From Pseudomonas sp. (GTDB lineage Bacteria > Pseudomonadota > Gammaproteobacteria > Pseudomonadales > Pseudomonadaceae), in contig NZ_JAUYGD010000053.1 of NCBI RefSeq assembly GCF_030690725.1, forward strand, positions 171,801 to 235,800: a stretch of 64,000 nucleotides of DNA. Direction: 5' to 3'. The stretch's first letter is position 1. Each line of letters starts with the position of its first letter. Of this stretch, positions 8,801-16,822 are shown in pieces. Position numbers and translations under genes: made by a program. The notes under the pieces were generated by a model. The model saw only the letters and a program-made list of their open reading frames with translations. It did no database searches and was not told where the DNA came from.

Positions 8801-9775
8801 TTAGAACAGCTTTAGCGGTTCTTCATCCAGTGCCGACAGCTGCTCACGCAGGATCAGAATCTGATCGCCCCAGTAACGCTCGCTGCCAAACCAGGGGAAA
8901 CTCATGGGGAAGGCCGGGTCGTCCCAGCGGCGCGCCAGCCAGGCGCTGTAATGCATCAGGCGCAAGGCGCGCAGGCCTTCGATCAGCGGCAGTTCGCGCG
9001 GGTTGAAGTCGTGAAACTCCTGATAACCATCCATCAGCTCCGACAGTTGGCCGAGGCGCTCGTGACGTTCGCCGGCGAGCATCATCCACAAATCCTGCAC
9101 GGCCGGCCCCATGCGGCAGTCGTCGAGGTCGACCATGTGGAAGGTGTCGTCGCGGCACAGCAGGTTGCCGGGGTGGCAATCGCCATGCAGACGGATCGCC
9201 TGCACCGGATTGGCGGCGAACAGCACATCCAGGCGCTTGAGCAGGTCACGCGCCACCGACTCGTAAGCCGGCAGCAGGCTGCGCGGAATAAAGTTGCCAT
9301 CCAGCAGGGTGGCCAGCGATGCATGGCCGAAGTTGCTCACCTGCAAGGCTTCACGGTGGGCAAACGGCTTGAGTGAGCCGACCGCATGCAGGCGGCCGAG
9401 TAGCTGACCGAGGCGATACAGTTGGTCGAGGTTGCCAGGCTCCGGCGCGCGGCCGCCGCGGCGTGGGAACAGCGCAAAACGAAAGCCGGCATAGCTGAAC
9501 AGGGTTTCGCCATCGCGCAGCAGGGGTGCGACTACCGGCACCTCGCACTCGGCCAGCTCGAAGGTAAAGCTGTGCTCCTCGCGAATCGCTTCATCGGTCC
9601 AGCGGTCCGGGCGATAGAACTTGGCGATCAGCGGCGTTTCGTCCTCGATGCCGACCTGGTAGACGCGATTTTCATAGCTGTTCAGCGCCAGTACGCGGGC
9701 GTCGCTGAGGTAGCCGATGCTCTCCACGGCATCCAGCACCAGGTCGGGTGTGAGTGCGGCAAATGGATGGGACAT
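8801..9775 (-). CDS. srkA: Stress-response serine/threonine kinase SrkA (YihE)
   Basis: 324 residues from the ATG at 9775 (GGAG 8 nt upstream); an upstream in-frame ATG at 9820 lacks a clear site. Protein kinase-like fold: LNSYENRVYQV glycine-rich-like loop, LIAKFYRPDRW with the lysine, IRLHGDCHPGNLL as catalytic loop (HGDxHxxN) and FHMVDLDDCRMGP as the metal-binding DLDD. This is the YihE/SrkA family of bacterial kinases linked to envelope stress responses in enterics. Downstream is a DUF4166 gene. Confidence 0.9.
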   Translation of the reverse strand: MSHPFAALTPDLVLDAVESIGYLSDARVLALNSYENRVYQVGIEDETPLIAKFYRPDRWTDEAIREEHSFTFELAECEVPVVAPLLRDGETLFSYAGFRFALFPRRGGRAPEPGNLDQLYRLGQLLGRLHAVGSLKPFAHREALQVSNFGHASLATLLDGNFIPRSLLPAYESVARDLLKRLDVLFAANPVQAIRLHGDCHPGNLLCRDDTFHMVDLDDCRMGPAVQDLWMMLAGERHERLGQLSELMDGYQEFHDFNPRELPLIEGLRALRLMHYSAWLARRWDDPAFPMSFPWFGSERYWGDQILILREQLSALDEEPLKLF

Positions 9776-9884
9776 GGGCGACTCCGGGGTAATTGGCCGC
9801 AGAGTGTAGCGCTTATGCATGGGCGGGCGGTGTTTGAGCGCTGCGCAGGATGGCGTTGAGCGCAGCGATACCCATCACCAGTTC

Positions 9885-9965
9885 GTAGCCTGGATAAGCG
9901 CAGCGCAATCCGGGATAGCACTTCGGATAGTGCTCCCGGATTGCGCCAAGGCTTATCCGGGCTAC
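9885..9965. repeat. Long palindromic intergenic repeat
   Basis: Arms GTAGCCTGGATAAGC...CGCAATCCGGGA and TCCCGGATTGCGC...GCTTATCCGGGCTAC pair around a short centre (AGCACTTCGGATAGTGC, itself a small hairpin). Typical of Pseudomonas REP/BIME-like sequences; it fills most of the srkA-comF gap. Confidence 0.75.
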
Positions 9966-9973
9966 GAGGCGGG

Positions 9974-10708
9974 TTAATCGCCTGGCTTTGGCGTGCGCGC
10001 CAGGCAATACACATCAACCCGCGCCGTACCTGCCTTGTTTAATAGCCGCGCCAGGCTTTCGGCGGTGGCGCCAGTGGTCAGTACATCATCGACTAGCGCC
10101 ACATGCAGGCCGCTGACTACGCTGCCCGGCGCCAAGGCAAAGGCCTTGCGTAGGTTGCGTTTACGGGTGGCGGCGTCCAGTTGCTGTTGCGCTGGGGTGT
10201 CGACAACCCGCTGCAACCAGTGTGCCTGCAGCGGCAGTTGCAGGCTGGCGCTCAGCCATTCAGCGAGCAGACCGGCCTGGTTGAAGCCACGCTGGCGTTG
10301 GCGCTTGTCCGCCAGCGGTACGGGCAGCAGCAGATCGGGGCGCGGCAGCCCTTCATCGAAGGCATGTTGCAGATGCTGTGACAAAAGCTCGCCGAGCAGA
10401 CGTCCCAATGGCCACTTGGCCTGATGCTTGAACCGGGTAATCAGGCTGTCGATGGGGAAGGCGTAGCGCCAGGGCACTTCGACCTTGCTAAAGCTGGGCG
10501 GCTTTTTCAGGCAGGCCCCGCAGACCAAGCCGTGGCTGGGCAGCGGCAGGGCGCAGACCTGACAATGCCCGCCGAGCCACGGCAGCTCGGCTTCGCAGCT
10601 GGTGCAAATGGCCAGCGCGGCGTCTGCGGCTTCGTCGCAGAGCAAACAGCTTTGATTGCTTTTTAACCAGTTGTAAACCGGGTGTTGTGAGTTGGGTTGA
10701 CAGCGCAT
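9974..10708 (-). CDS. comF: ComF-family phosphoribosyltransferase-like protein
   Basis: 244 residues: an N-terminal zinc-binding region with CLLC, CTSC, CQVC and CGAC pairs (about residues 21-85), then a type I phosphoribosyltransferase domain with LLPVPLADKRQRQRGFNQA and the PRPP-binding VALVDDVLTTGATAE near the C-terminus. ComF proteins act in DNA uptake in competent bacteria; in Pseudomonas the role is inferred. It is divergent from bioB, and its first codons overlap the candidate BirA operator. Confidence 0.9.
   Translation of the reverse strand: MRCQPNSQHPVYNWLKSNQSCLLCDEAADAALAICTSCEAELPWLGGHCQVCALPLPSHGLVCGACLKKPPSFSKVEVPWRYAFPIDSLITRFKHQAKWPLGRLLGELLSQHLQHAFDEGLPRPDLLLPVPLADKRQRQRGFNQAGLLAEWLSASLQLPLQAHWLQRVVDTPAQQQLDAATRKRNLRKAFALAPGSVVSGLHVALVDDVLTTGATAESLARLLNKAGTARVDVYCLARTPKPGD
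10671..10703. promoter_or_regulatory. Candidate BirA (biotin repressor) operator
   Basis: TTGTAAACC, 15 bases, then GGTTGACAG. The E. coli-type BirA operator is TTGTAAACC-N15-GGTTTACAA, so the left half is exact and the right half has two mismatches. The right half contains TTGACA (10697-10702), the best -35 for bioB. Candidate site, not proven. Confidence 0.6.
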
Positions 10709-10725
10709 ACGCCTTCCATAACTAT
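10697..10725 (+). promoter_or_regulatory. Putative sigma-70 promoter of bioB
   Basis: TTGACA at 10697-10702, then TAACTAT (10719-10725) at 16-17 bp spacing. It lies about 65 bp before the bioB ATG and overlaps the candidate BirA operator. Confidence 0.5.
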
Positions 10726-10788
10726 GCCGAACATCCGTGTCGCGTCCGCTGAATCTAGCAGGGCGCAGCCAACAATAAGGAATTACCG

Positions 10789-11844
10789 ATGAGCGCCACC
10801 ACCGCCGCCAACCTGCGTCACGACTGGACTCTTAATGAGGTCAAGGCGCTCTTCGAACAACCGTTCAACGACCTGCTGTTCCAAGCGCAGACCGTGCACC
10901 GCGCGCACTTCGACCCGAACCGCGTGCAGGTCTCGACCCTGCTGTCGATCAAGACCGGCGCCTGCCCGGAAGACTGCAAGTACTGCCCGCAGTCCGGCCA
11001 CTACAACACCGGTCTGGAAAAGGAAAAACTGCTGGAAGTGCAGAAGGTGCTGGAGGCCGCCGCCGAGGCCAAGGCCATCGGCTCTACGCGTTTCTGCATG
11101 GGCGCGGCCTGGAAACACCCGTCGGCCAAGGATATGCCCTACGTGCTGAAAATGGTCGAAGGCGTCAAGGCCCTGGGCCTGGAAACCTGCATGACTCTGG
11201 GCAAGCTGGATAAAGAGCAGACCCAGGCCCTGGCGGCTGCCGGCCTGGACTACTACAACCACAACCTGGACACCTCGCCGGAGTTCTACGGCAACATCAT
11301 CACCACCCGCACTTACGGCGAACGCCTGGAAACTCTGGCCTACGTACGTGATTCGGGGATGAAGATCTGCTCCGGCGGCATCCTCGGCATGGGCGAGTCG
11401 CTGGACGACCGCGCCGGCCTGCTGATTCAGTTGGCCAACCTGCCGGAGCATCCGGAATCGGTGCCGATCAACATGCTGGTGAAAGTCAAAGGCACGCCGC
11501 TGGCCGATGAGCAGGATGTCGATCCGTTCGACTTTATCCGCATGCTCGCCGTGGCGCGGATCATGATGCCGCAGTCGCACGTGCGCCTGTCCGCTGGCCG
11601 CGAGGCGATGAACGAGCAGATGCAGGCCCTGGCGTTCTTTGCCGGTGCCAACTCAATTTTCTATGGCGAGAAACTGCTGACCACCGCCAACCCGCAAGCC
11701 AACCAGGACATGCAGTTGTTCGCTCGCCTCGGCATCAAGCCGGAAGAGCGCGAAGAACACGCCGACGAGGTGCACCAGGCAGCCATTGAGCAGGCGCTGG
11801 TCGAACAGCGCGATTCCAAGCTGTTCTATAACGCAGCGGTCTAA
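10789..11844 (+). CDS. bioB: Biotin synthase
   Basis: Radical SAM enzyme that inserts sulfur into dethiobiotin. 351 residues with the radical-SAM cysteine motif in [13 protein letters not shown] (CxxxCxxC, about residues 59-67) and the conserved [13 protein letters not shown] and [12 protein letters not shown] segments. AAGGAA precedes the ATG. First gene of bioBFHCD. Between it and bioF lies a REP-type hairpin of about 75 bp, which may lower or separate expression of the downstream genes. Confidence 0.97.
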   Translation: MSATTAANLRHDWTLNEVKALFEQPFNDLLFQAQTVHRAHFDPNRVQVSTLLSIKTGACPEDCKYCPQSGHYNTGLEKEKLLEVQKVLEAAAEAKAIGSTRFCMGAAWKHPSAKDMPYVLKMVEGVKALGLETCMTLGKLDKEQTQALAAAGLDYYNHNLDTSPEFYGNIITTRTYGERLETLAYVRDSGMKICSGGILGMGESLDDRAGLLIQLANLPEHPESVPINMLVKVKGTPLADEQDVDPFDFIRMLAVARIMMPQSHVRLSAGREAMNEQMQALAFFAGANSIFYGEKLLTTANPQANQDMQLFARLGIKPEEREEHADEVHQAAIEQALVEQRDSKLFYNAAV

Positions 11845-11857
11845 TCCCTTCGAACCG

Positions 11858-11932
11858 GTAGGAGCGGGCCCTGCCCGCGAAGGTTGCGAGCCTTTCGCGG
11901 GCATGGAACTAGGCGTCCCCCCGCGCTCCTAC
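11858..11932. repeat. REP-type palindromic repeat, asymmetric variant, inside the bio operon
   Basis: Left arm GTAGGAGCGGGCCCTGCCCG; right arm holds the AACTAGGCGTCCCC insert before CGCTCCTAC. It sits 13 nt after the bioB stop and 24 nt before the bioF start. Confidence 0.8.
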
Positions 11933-11955
11933 ATCGTCGCTTTTCCGAGGCTTGC

Positions 11956-13137
11956 ATGCCCTTCGATCTGTCCGCCCGCCTTGCCGAGCGCCGCACTACC
12001 AATCTCTATCGCCAGCGGCCCTTGCTTGAGTCACCGCAGGGGCCGCTGGTTACGGTCGATGGCCGGCAGCTGCTGGCCTTCTGCTCCAACGATTACCTTG
12101 GCCTGGCCAATCATCCGCAGGTGATCGACGCCTGGCGCGCCGGTGCGCAGAAGTGGGGCGTGGGCGGCGGCGCCTCGCATCTGGTGATCGGCCACAGCAC
12201 GCCGCATCAGCAGCTCGAAGAAGCGCTGGCCGAGTTCACCGGGCGCCCCCGTGCGCTGCTGTTTTCCACCGGTTATATGGCCAACCTCGGTGCGGTCACC
12301 GCGCTGGTCGGGCAGGGCGATAGCGTGCTGGAGGATCGGCTTAACCACGCGTCCCTGCTGGATGCCGGCTTGCTCAGCGGCGCGCGCTTTTCCCGTTATC
12401 TGCATAACGATGGCGTCAGCCTGGCCAATCGCCTGCGCAAGGTCAGCGGCAATACCCTGATCGTCACCGACGGCGTATTCAGCATGGATGGCGACCTGGC
12501 TGATCTGCCTTCACTGTGCGCCGAAGCGCGCCGCGCCAATGCCTGGGTGATGGTCGATGATGCCCATGGTTTCGGCCCGCTGGGCGCCACCGGCGGCGGG
12601 ATTGTCGAGCACTTCGGCCTGGGCCTGGATGATGTGCAGGTGCTGGTCGGTACCTTGGGCAAGGCCTTCGGTACCGCTGGCGCCTTTGTCGCAGGCAGCG
12701 AGGAGCTGATCGAGACCCTGGTGCAGTTCGCCCGGCCCTATATCTACACCACCAGTCAGCCACCGGCGCTGGCCTGCGCCACCCTGAAAAGCCTGGAGTT
12801 GCTGCGCAGCGAACATTGGCGGCGCGAGCACCTGAATGCCCTGATCAAACGGTTCCGCGAAGGTGCCCAGGCCATCGGCCTGGAGCTGATGGACAGCGCC
12901 ACGCCGATTCAACCAATCCTGATCGGCGATAGCGGCCGCGCCATGCAGCTGTCGCAGATGCTGCGTGAGCGCGGCCTACTGGTCACCGCCATTCGCCCGC
13001 CCACCGTGCCGGCCGGCAGCGCCCGTCTGCGCGTCACCCTGTCCGCTGCCCATAGCCTGGAGCAGCTGGAACTGCTGCTGGAGGCTCTGGCCGAGTGCTG
13101 GCCTCTGCTGGCTGGCGAGGCCGTCGCGCATGCGTGA
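11956..13137 (+). CDS. bioF: 8-amino-7-oxononanoate synthase
   Basis: PLP enzyme joining pimeloyl-ACP and alanine in biotin synthesis. 393 residues from the ATG at 11956 ([13 protein letters not shown]), matching normal BioF length; the frame is open further upstream but that part is REP sequence. Seen: [33 protein letters not shown], the substrate/PLP loop [13 protein letters not shown], and the lysine motif [15 protein letters not shown]. Its stop overlaps the bioH start by 8 nt. Confidence 0.95.
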   Translation: MPFDLSARLAERRTTNLYRQRPLLESPQGPLVTVDGRQLLAFCSNDYLGLANHPQVIDAWRAGAQKWGVGGGASHLVIGHSTPHQQLEEALAEFTGRPRALLFSTGYMANLGAVTALVGQGDSVLEDRLNHASLLDAGLLSGARFSRYLHNDGVSLANRLRKVSGNTLIVTDGVFSMDGDLADLPSLCAEARRANAWVMVDDAHGFGPLGATGGGIVEHFGLGLDDVQVLVGTLGKAFGTAGAFVAGSEELIETLVQFARPYIYTTSQPPALACATLKSLELLRSEHWRREHLNALIKRFREGAQAIGLELMDSATPIQPILIGDSGRAMQLSQMLRERGLLVTAIRPPTVPAGSARLRVTLSAAHSLEQLELLLEALAECWPLLAGEAVAHA

Positions 13138-13861
13138 TCGACTGATTCTGTTGCCTGGCTGGGGCCTTGGCACTGCGCCTCTGCAGCCGCTGGCCGAGGC
13201 CTTGCGCGGCCTCGATCCGCGTTTGCAGGTGCAGGTCGAGCCGCTGCCTTTATTGGTTTCTAGCGACCCAGCCGACTGGCTGGACGAACTCGACGCCAAC
13301 CTGCCTGAGGATGCCTGGCTTGGCGGCTGGTCCCTCGGCGGCATGCTTGCCGCTGAACTGGCAGCGCGCCGTGGCGAACGCTGCAGCGGGCTGCTGACTC
13401 TGGCCAGCAATCTGCGTTTTGTTGCTGAGCCAGGCTGGCCTGCGGCTATGCCCGCCGAGACGTTTAAGGCTTTCCGCCAGGGCTGCGCCGCTGATGCGTC
13501 CGCTACCCTGAAGCGGTTTACCCTACTTTGCGCCCAGGGCGCGGCGGATGCTCGCGGCCTGTCGCGGCAGTTGCTGGCGGCGGCTCCGCAGGTGCAGCCC
13601 GAGGCACTGCTGGCCGGGCTGGATCTGCTCGCCAACCTGGACGCGCGCGCAGCGCTGCAAGCCTTTGTCGGCCCGCAGCTGCATCTGTTCGCCGGCCAGG
13701 ATGCCTTGGTGCCTGCGGCTGCCGCCCCGGCCTTGCTGGCGCTGCTACCGGATGTCGAGATCGGTCTGATCGATAACGCCAGTCACGCTTTTGCCCTGGA
13801 GCGCCCGCATGAAATTGCCGCGGCGATTCAGGCCTTTCTGCATGAGGCCGGTGATGACTGA
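13130..13861 (+). CDS. bioH: Pimeloyl-ACP methyl ester carboxylesterase
   Basis: Releases pimeloyl-ACP from its methyl ester after the BioC-started cycle. 243 residues, alpha/beta-hydrolase: [17 protein letters not shown] (oxyanion loop region), nucleophile elbow [10 protein letters not shown] near residue 70-78, and the catalytic histidine in [11 protein letters not shown]. Starts 8 nt before the bioF stop and overlaps bioC by 8 nt, so the three are translationally coupled. Confidence 0.93.
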   Translation: MRDRLILLPGWGLGTAPLQPLAEALRGLDPRLQVQVEPLPLLVSSDPADWLDELDANLPEDAWLGGWSLGGMLAAELAARRGERCSGLLTLASNLRFVAEPGWPAAMPAETFKAFRQGCAADASATLKRFTLLCAQGAADARGLSRQLLAAAPQVQPEALLAGLDLLANLDARAALQAFVGPQLHLFAGQDALVPAAAAPALLALLPDVEIGLIDNASHAFALERPHEIAAAIQAFLHEAGDD

Positions 13862-14660
13862 TCTGGCGCATAACCCCCTCGGCGGCCTGCCGGATAAACG
13901 TCAGGTAGCGGCGTCGTTCTCCCGCGCGGCGCAAAGCTATGACAGCGTGGCGGCTCTGCAGCGCAACGTGGGCCAGCAATTGCTAGGGCAGTTGCCGGCG
14001 GCGATCAACCCGGCGCGTTGGCTCGATCTAGGCTGTGGCACCGGCTATTTCAGTCGCGCGCTGGGTGAGCGTTTTCCGATCAGCCAGGGCGTTGCTGTGG
14101 ATATCGCCGAAGGCATGCTGCAGCACGCCCGGCCATTGGGTGGTGCGCAGCAGTTTATTGCCGGCGATGCCGAGCGTTTGCCGCTGCAAAGTGCGTCCTG
14201 CGATTTGCTGTTTTCCAGCCTGGCGCTGCAGTGGTGCGCGGACTTCTCCGCGGTGCTCAGTGAAGCCGCACGGGTGCTGCGCCCAGGTGGCGTGCTGGCG
14301 TTTAGCAGCCTGTGTGTCGGCACCCTGCAGGAGCTGCGCGACAGCTGGCAGGCGGTGGATGGCTTTGTCCACGTCAATCGCTTCCGCCGTTTTGAGGATT
14401 ATCAGCAGCTGTGCGGTGACAGCGGGCTGACGCTGCTCAGCCTGCAAACCACGCCTGAGACGCTTTATTACCCCGATGTACGCAGCCTGACCCATGAGCT
14501 GAAAGCCCTCGGCGCGCACAACCTCAACCCTGGCCGTCCAGGTGGCCTGACCGGGCGGGCGCGCATGCTGGCGTTGCTCAATGCCTACGAACAGTTCCGT
14601 CAGCCTCAAGGACTGCCGGCGACCTATCAGGTGGTTTACGGCGTATTGCGCAAGGGTTGA
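13854..14660 (+). CDS. bioC: Malonyl-ACP O-methyltransferase
   Basis: SAM-dependent enzyme that masks malonyl-ACP so that it can enter fatty acid elongation and yield pimelate. 268 residues from the ATG at 13854; SAM motif [14 protein letters not shown] near residue 60, then [14 protein letters not shown] (motif II) and [24 protein letters not shown]. The N-terminal [22 protein letters not shown] is the BioC signature. Overlaps the bioH stop. Confidence 0.95.
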   Translation: MTDLAHNPLGGLPDKRQVAASFSRAAQSYDSVAALQRNVGQQLLGQLPAAINPARWLDLGCGTGYFSRALGERFPISQGVAVDIAEGMLQHARPLGGAQQFIAGDAERLPLQSASCDLLFSSLALQWCADFSAVLSEAARVLRPGGVLAFSSLCVGTLQELRDSWQAVDGFVHVNRFRRFEDYQQLCGDSGLTLLSLQTTPETLYYPDVRSLTHELKALGAHNLNPGRPGGLTGRARMLALLNAYEQFRQPQGLPATYQVVYGVLRKG

Positions 14661-14723
14661 GATAAGCGCGGCCTGCCCTGAATGTCTGCAGCACGTCGTC
14701 ACTACTCCTCACCAGAGATCTTT

Positions 14724-15413
14724 ATGAGCCAAGCATTTTTCGTGACCGGCACCGACACCGAAATCGGCAAAACCACCATCGCCGCCGGGCTGCTGCACGC
14801 GGCACGAATGGCGGGGCTGTCGACTGCTGCGGCCAAGCCGGTGGCCTCCGGCTGCGTGCGCACAGTGGATGGCCTGCGCAACGACGACGCCCTGGCATTG
14901 CTCGGCGAATGCACCCTGGCGCTGCGCTACGAAGAGGTCAATCCGCTGGCATTCGAGCCGGCGATTGCTCCGCATCTGGCTGCGCGCGAGGCGGGTGTAT
15001 TGCTGGATGTTGCCGCGCTGCAAGGGCCGGTGCAGGCGATTCTGGACAAGCAGGCGGACTTCACCTTGGTCGAAGGTGCGGGTGGCTGGCGCGTACCGCT
15101 GGCCGGGGATGCGGCGCTTTCGGATCTGGCGATTGCCCTGCAGTTGCCGGTGATTCTGGTGGTCGGCGTGCGTCTGGGCTGCATCAACCAGGCATTGCTC
15201 AGCGCTGAAGCGATTCTGCGCGACGGCCTGCCGCTGGCGGGCTGGGTGGCCAATCTGGTCGATCCGCAGACTTCGCGTCTTGGGGACAATCTGGCGACCC
15301 TGGCCGAGCGTCTGCCTGCCCCCTGTCTGGGTTATCTGCCGCGCCTGGCCGAGGCCACGCCGGCTGCGGTTTCTGGCTATCTCAATCTCGATCTATTGCA
15401 CCGCGCGCTATAA
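14724..15413 (+). CDS. bioD: ATP-dependent dethiobiotin synthetase
   Basis: Closes the ureido ring of dethiobiotin from DAPA, CO2 and ATP. 229 residues from the ATG at 14724 (MSQAFFVTGTDTEIGKTT), with the P-loop GTDTEIGKTTIA, KPVASGC, and EGAGGWRVPL. bioA, needed for the DAPA step, is not in this window. Last gene of the biotin operon; no clear terminator follows. Confidence 0.95.
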   Translation: MSQAFFVTGTDTEIGKTTIAAGLLHAARMAGLSTAAAKPVASGCVRTVDGLRNDDALALLGECTLALRYEEVNPLAFEPAIAPHLAAREAGVLLDVAALQGPVQAILDKQADFTLVEGAGGWRVPLAGDAALSDLAIALQLPVILVVGVRLGCINQALLSAEAILRDGLPLAGWVANLVDPQTSRLGDNLATLAERLPAPCLGYLPRLAEATPAAVSGYLNLDLLHRAL

Positions 15414-15471
15414 GCAGGCCAAGTGCCATAGCCTTTTGCTTGTACGTTTTTCGAGCAATTTCTGCTTCAAT

Positions 15472-15495
15472 TAAAGCCGTTAGTGGTTTGCCATA
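15472..15495 (+). promoter_or_regulatory. Weak candidate sigma-28 (FliA)-like promoter
   Basis: TAAAGCCG, 10 bases, GCCATA; the consensus is TAAAGTTT-N11-GCCGATAA. Partial match, spacing one base short, close to the start codon at 15510. Noted because the downstream protein looks flagellar-like. Confidence 0.25.
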
Positions 15496-15509
15496 GCGGG
15501 AGCTTGGGC

Positions 15510-15809
15510 ATGGAAATTTCTGGAAGCGCCTTCAACTCGGGCATCAGCACCATTCAGTCCGGCCAGCGCCGGGTCGATCAGGCTGCGGCGGATATCGCCA
15601 GCAATGCGGTTACCCAGCCACAGCAGCCGACCTCCACACCGCCGGCCAATCAGGTCAACCCTGCGCCGAGCTCGGCCGAGCAGACTCGTCCCGACCTGGC
15701 GGAAAGTCTGGTCGCCCTGCGCCAAGGTCAGAATGAGGCGGAAGCGGGCGCCAAAGTGGTGAAGACTGCCGATGAGGTGCTCGGCACCCTGATCGATACC
15801 ACGGCTTGA
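15510..15809 (+). CDS. Small protein with flagellar-rod-like N-terminus
   Basis: 99 residues from the ATG at 15510 (GGGAGC upstream). The N-terminus, SAFNSGISTIQSGQRRVDQA followed by ADIASNAV, resembles the flagellar basal-body rod motif (hydrophobic-G-xx-AxxxxLDxxAxNIAN) found at the start of FlgB/C/F/G proteins. The middle is rich in Q, P and T (low complexity), and the end VVKTADEVLGTLIDT resembles rod-protein C-termini. It occupies the position between bioD and the fadE genes held by a conserved hypothetical gene in P. aeruginosa. A true function is not known. Confidence 0.7.
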   Translation: MEISGSAFNSGISTIQSGQRRVDQAAADIASNAVTQPQQPTSTPPANQVNPAPSSAEQTRPDLAESLVALRQGQNEAEAGAKVVKTADEVLGTLIDTTA

Positions 15810-15877
15810 TACGCTTGCCCCTAGCGTAGTCCGGCTCTGTTACGGAGTTTTAGCAGTCAGGGGCGAGGAGTCATTGC

Positions 15878-16657
15878 ATGCAGATTGGCGGCGCAACGTC
15901 TTATCCTGCGCCTGCAGCAACTCTACTGCCGGCTCGGCCTCTTGCGTCCAATGTTTCCCCTGATGTGTCCCCCGATATCACCCGCGCCGCCCAGGCGCCG
16001 GTAACTGCCGCCCAACCGCTGGCCGATGAGCAATCGGCGTCGGCGCGTGAAGAAGCCGATAAACCTGCCGACACCTCGGCCAATCCCGATAAAGCCAAAA
16101 GCCGCGAAGGCGAGCCCAGCCCGCAGCAGCAACGCCTTGAGCAACTGGAAATCGCCAAACTGGTCAGTCGTGATCAGGAGGTGCGCACCCACGAGCAGGC
16201 GCACGCTGCCGTCGGTGGGCGCTATGCCGGGGCGCCGAGCTACACCTATGAGCGCGGCCCGGACGGCAAGCGCTATGCGGTAGGCGGTGAGGTGGGCATC
16301 GATGCCAGCCCAATCCCCAACGACCCCGAAGCCACCCTGCGCAAGATGGAGGTGGTGATTCGCGCGGCCCTGGCGCCAGCCGAACCGTCGGCGCAGGATC
16401 GTCAGGTGGCGGCGCAAGCCCAGGCGCAAATGGCCGAAGCGCGTGCCCAGTTGGCGCAACAGCAGCGCAGTGAGGCAGAAGCCGCCAGTGAAGCGCGTGC
16501 CGAGCAGCGTAAACAAGAGGACGAAAAGAAGCCCGAGGAGGAGGAAAAATCCACCGCGCCCGTCCAGCAGGATCTGCCGCCACCACCTAGTCTTGATCTG
16601 TACAGGCAGCTCAGCGGTTTGCAGACGGCGGCCCCGGTTGTCGATCTGGTGGCCTGA
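15878..16657 (+). CDS. SprA-related putative metalloprotease (CJM1_0395-type)
   Basis: 259 residues with a disordered, Ala/Pro/Glu-rich N-terminal third, then the conserved core SRDQEVRTHEQAHAAVGGRY followed by AGAPSYTYERGPDGKRYAVG. HEQAH (HExxH, about residue 104) fits a zinc-protease motif. After the core come a QAQAQMAEARAQLAQQQRSE charged coiled-coil-like stretch and a Lys/Glu-rich tail. Family function is unproven. It starts 68 nt after the rod-like gene with a GAGGAG site. Confidence 0.75.
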   Translation: MQIGGATSYPAPAATLLPARPLASNVSPDVSPDITRAAQAPVTAAQPLADEQSASAREEADKPADTSANPDKAKSREGEPSPQQQRLEQLEIAKLVSRDQEVRTHEQAHAAVGGRYAGAPSYTYERGPDGKRYAVGGEVGIDASPIPNDPEATLRKMEVVIRAALAPAEPSAQDRQVAAQAQAQMAEARAQLAQQQRSEAEAASEARAEQRKQEDEKKPEEEEKSTAPVQQDLPPPPSLDLYRQLSGLQTAAPVVDLVA

Positions 16658-16673
16658 ACGGCGTTAGGGGTGC

Positions 16674-16702
16674 TTGACATTAAATAGGCATAAACGTATG
16701 TT
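16674..16702 (+). promoter_or_regulatory. Strong sigma-70 promoter of the first acyl-CoA dehydrogenase gene
   Basis: TTGACA at 16674-16679, 17-bp spacer, TATGTT at 16697-16702. The transcription start would fall in the PsrA-like palindrome just downstream. Confidence 0.7.
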
Positions 16703-16703
16703 T

Positions 16704-16717
16704 CAAACGCTTGTTTG
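16704..16717. promoter_or_regulatory. PsrA-type operator
   Basis: CAAACGCTTGTTTG, an exact fit to the published PsrA consensus (G/C)AAAC-N2-4-GTTT(G/C). It lies directly after the -10 element and over the likely start site. PsrA is a TetR-family repressor released by long-chain fatty acids, so this fits fatty-acid induction of the dehydrogenase gene. Confidence 0.75.
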
Positions 16718-16822
16718 ATTAGCTCGGTTGCCAAGGGGCAGGCGAGCGCCGGGATTGCTCCCGAAAACGACCGAATATCCGGTCACCTACACACTAAGAA
16801 TCCACCGCAGAGGTTAACCGCT

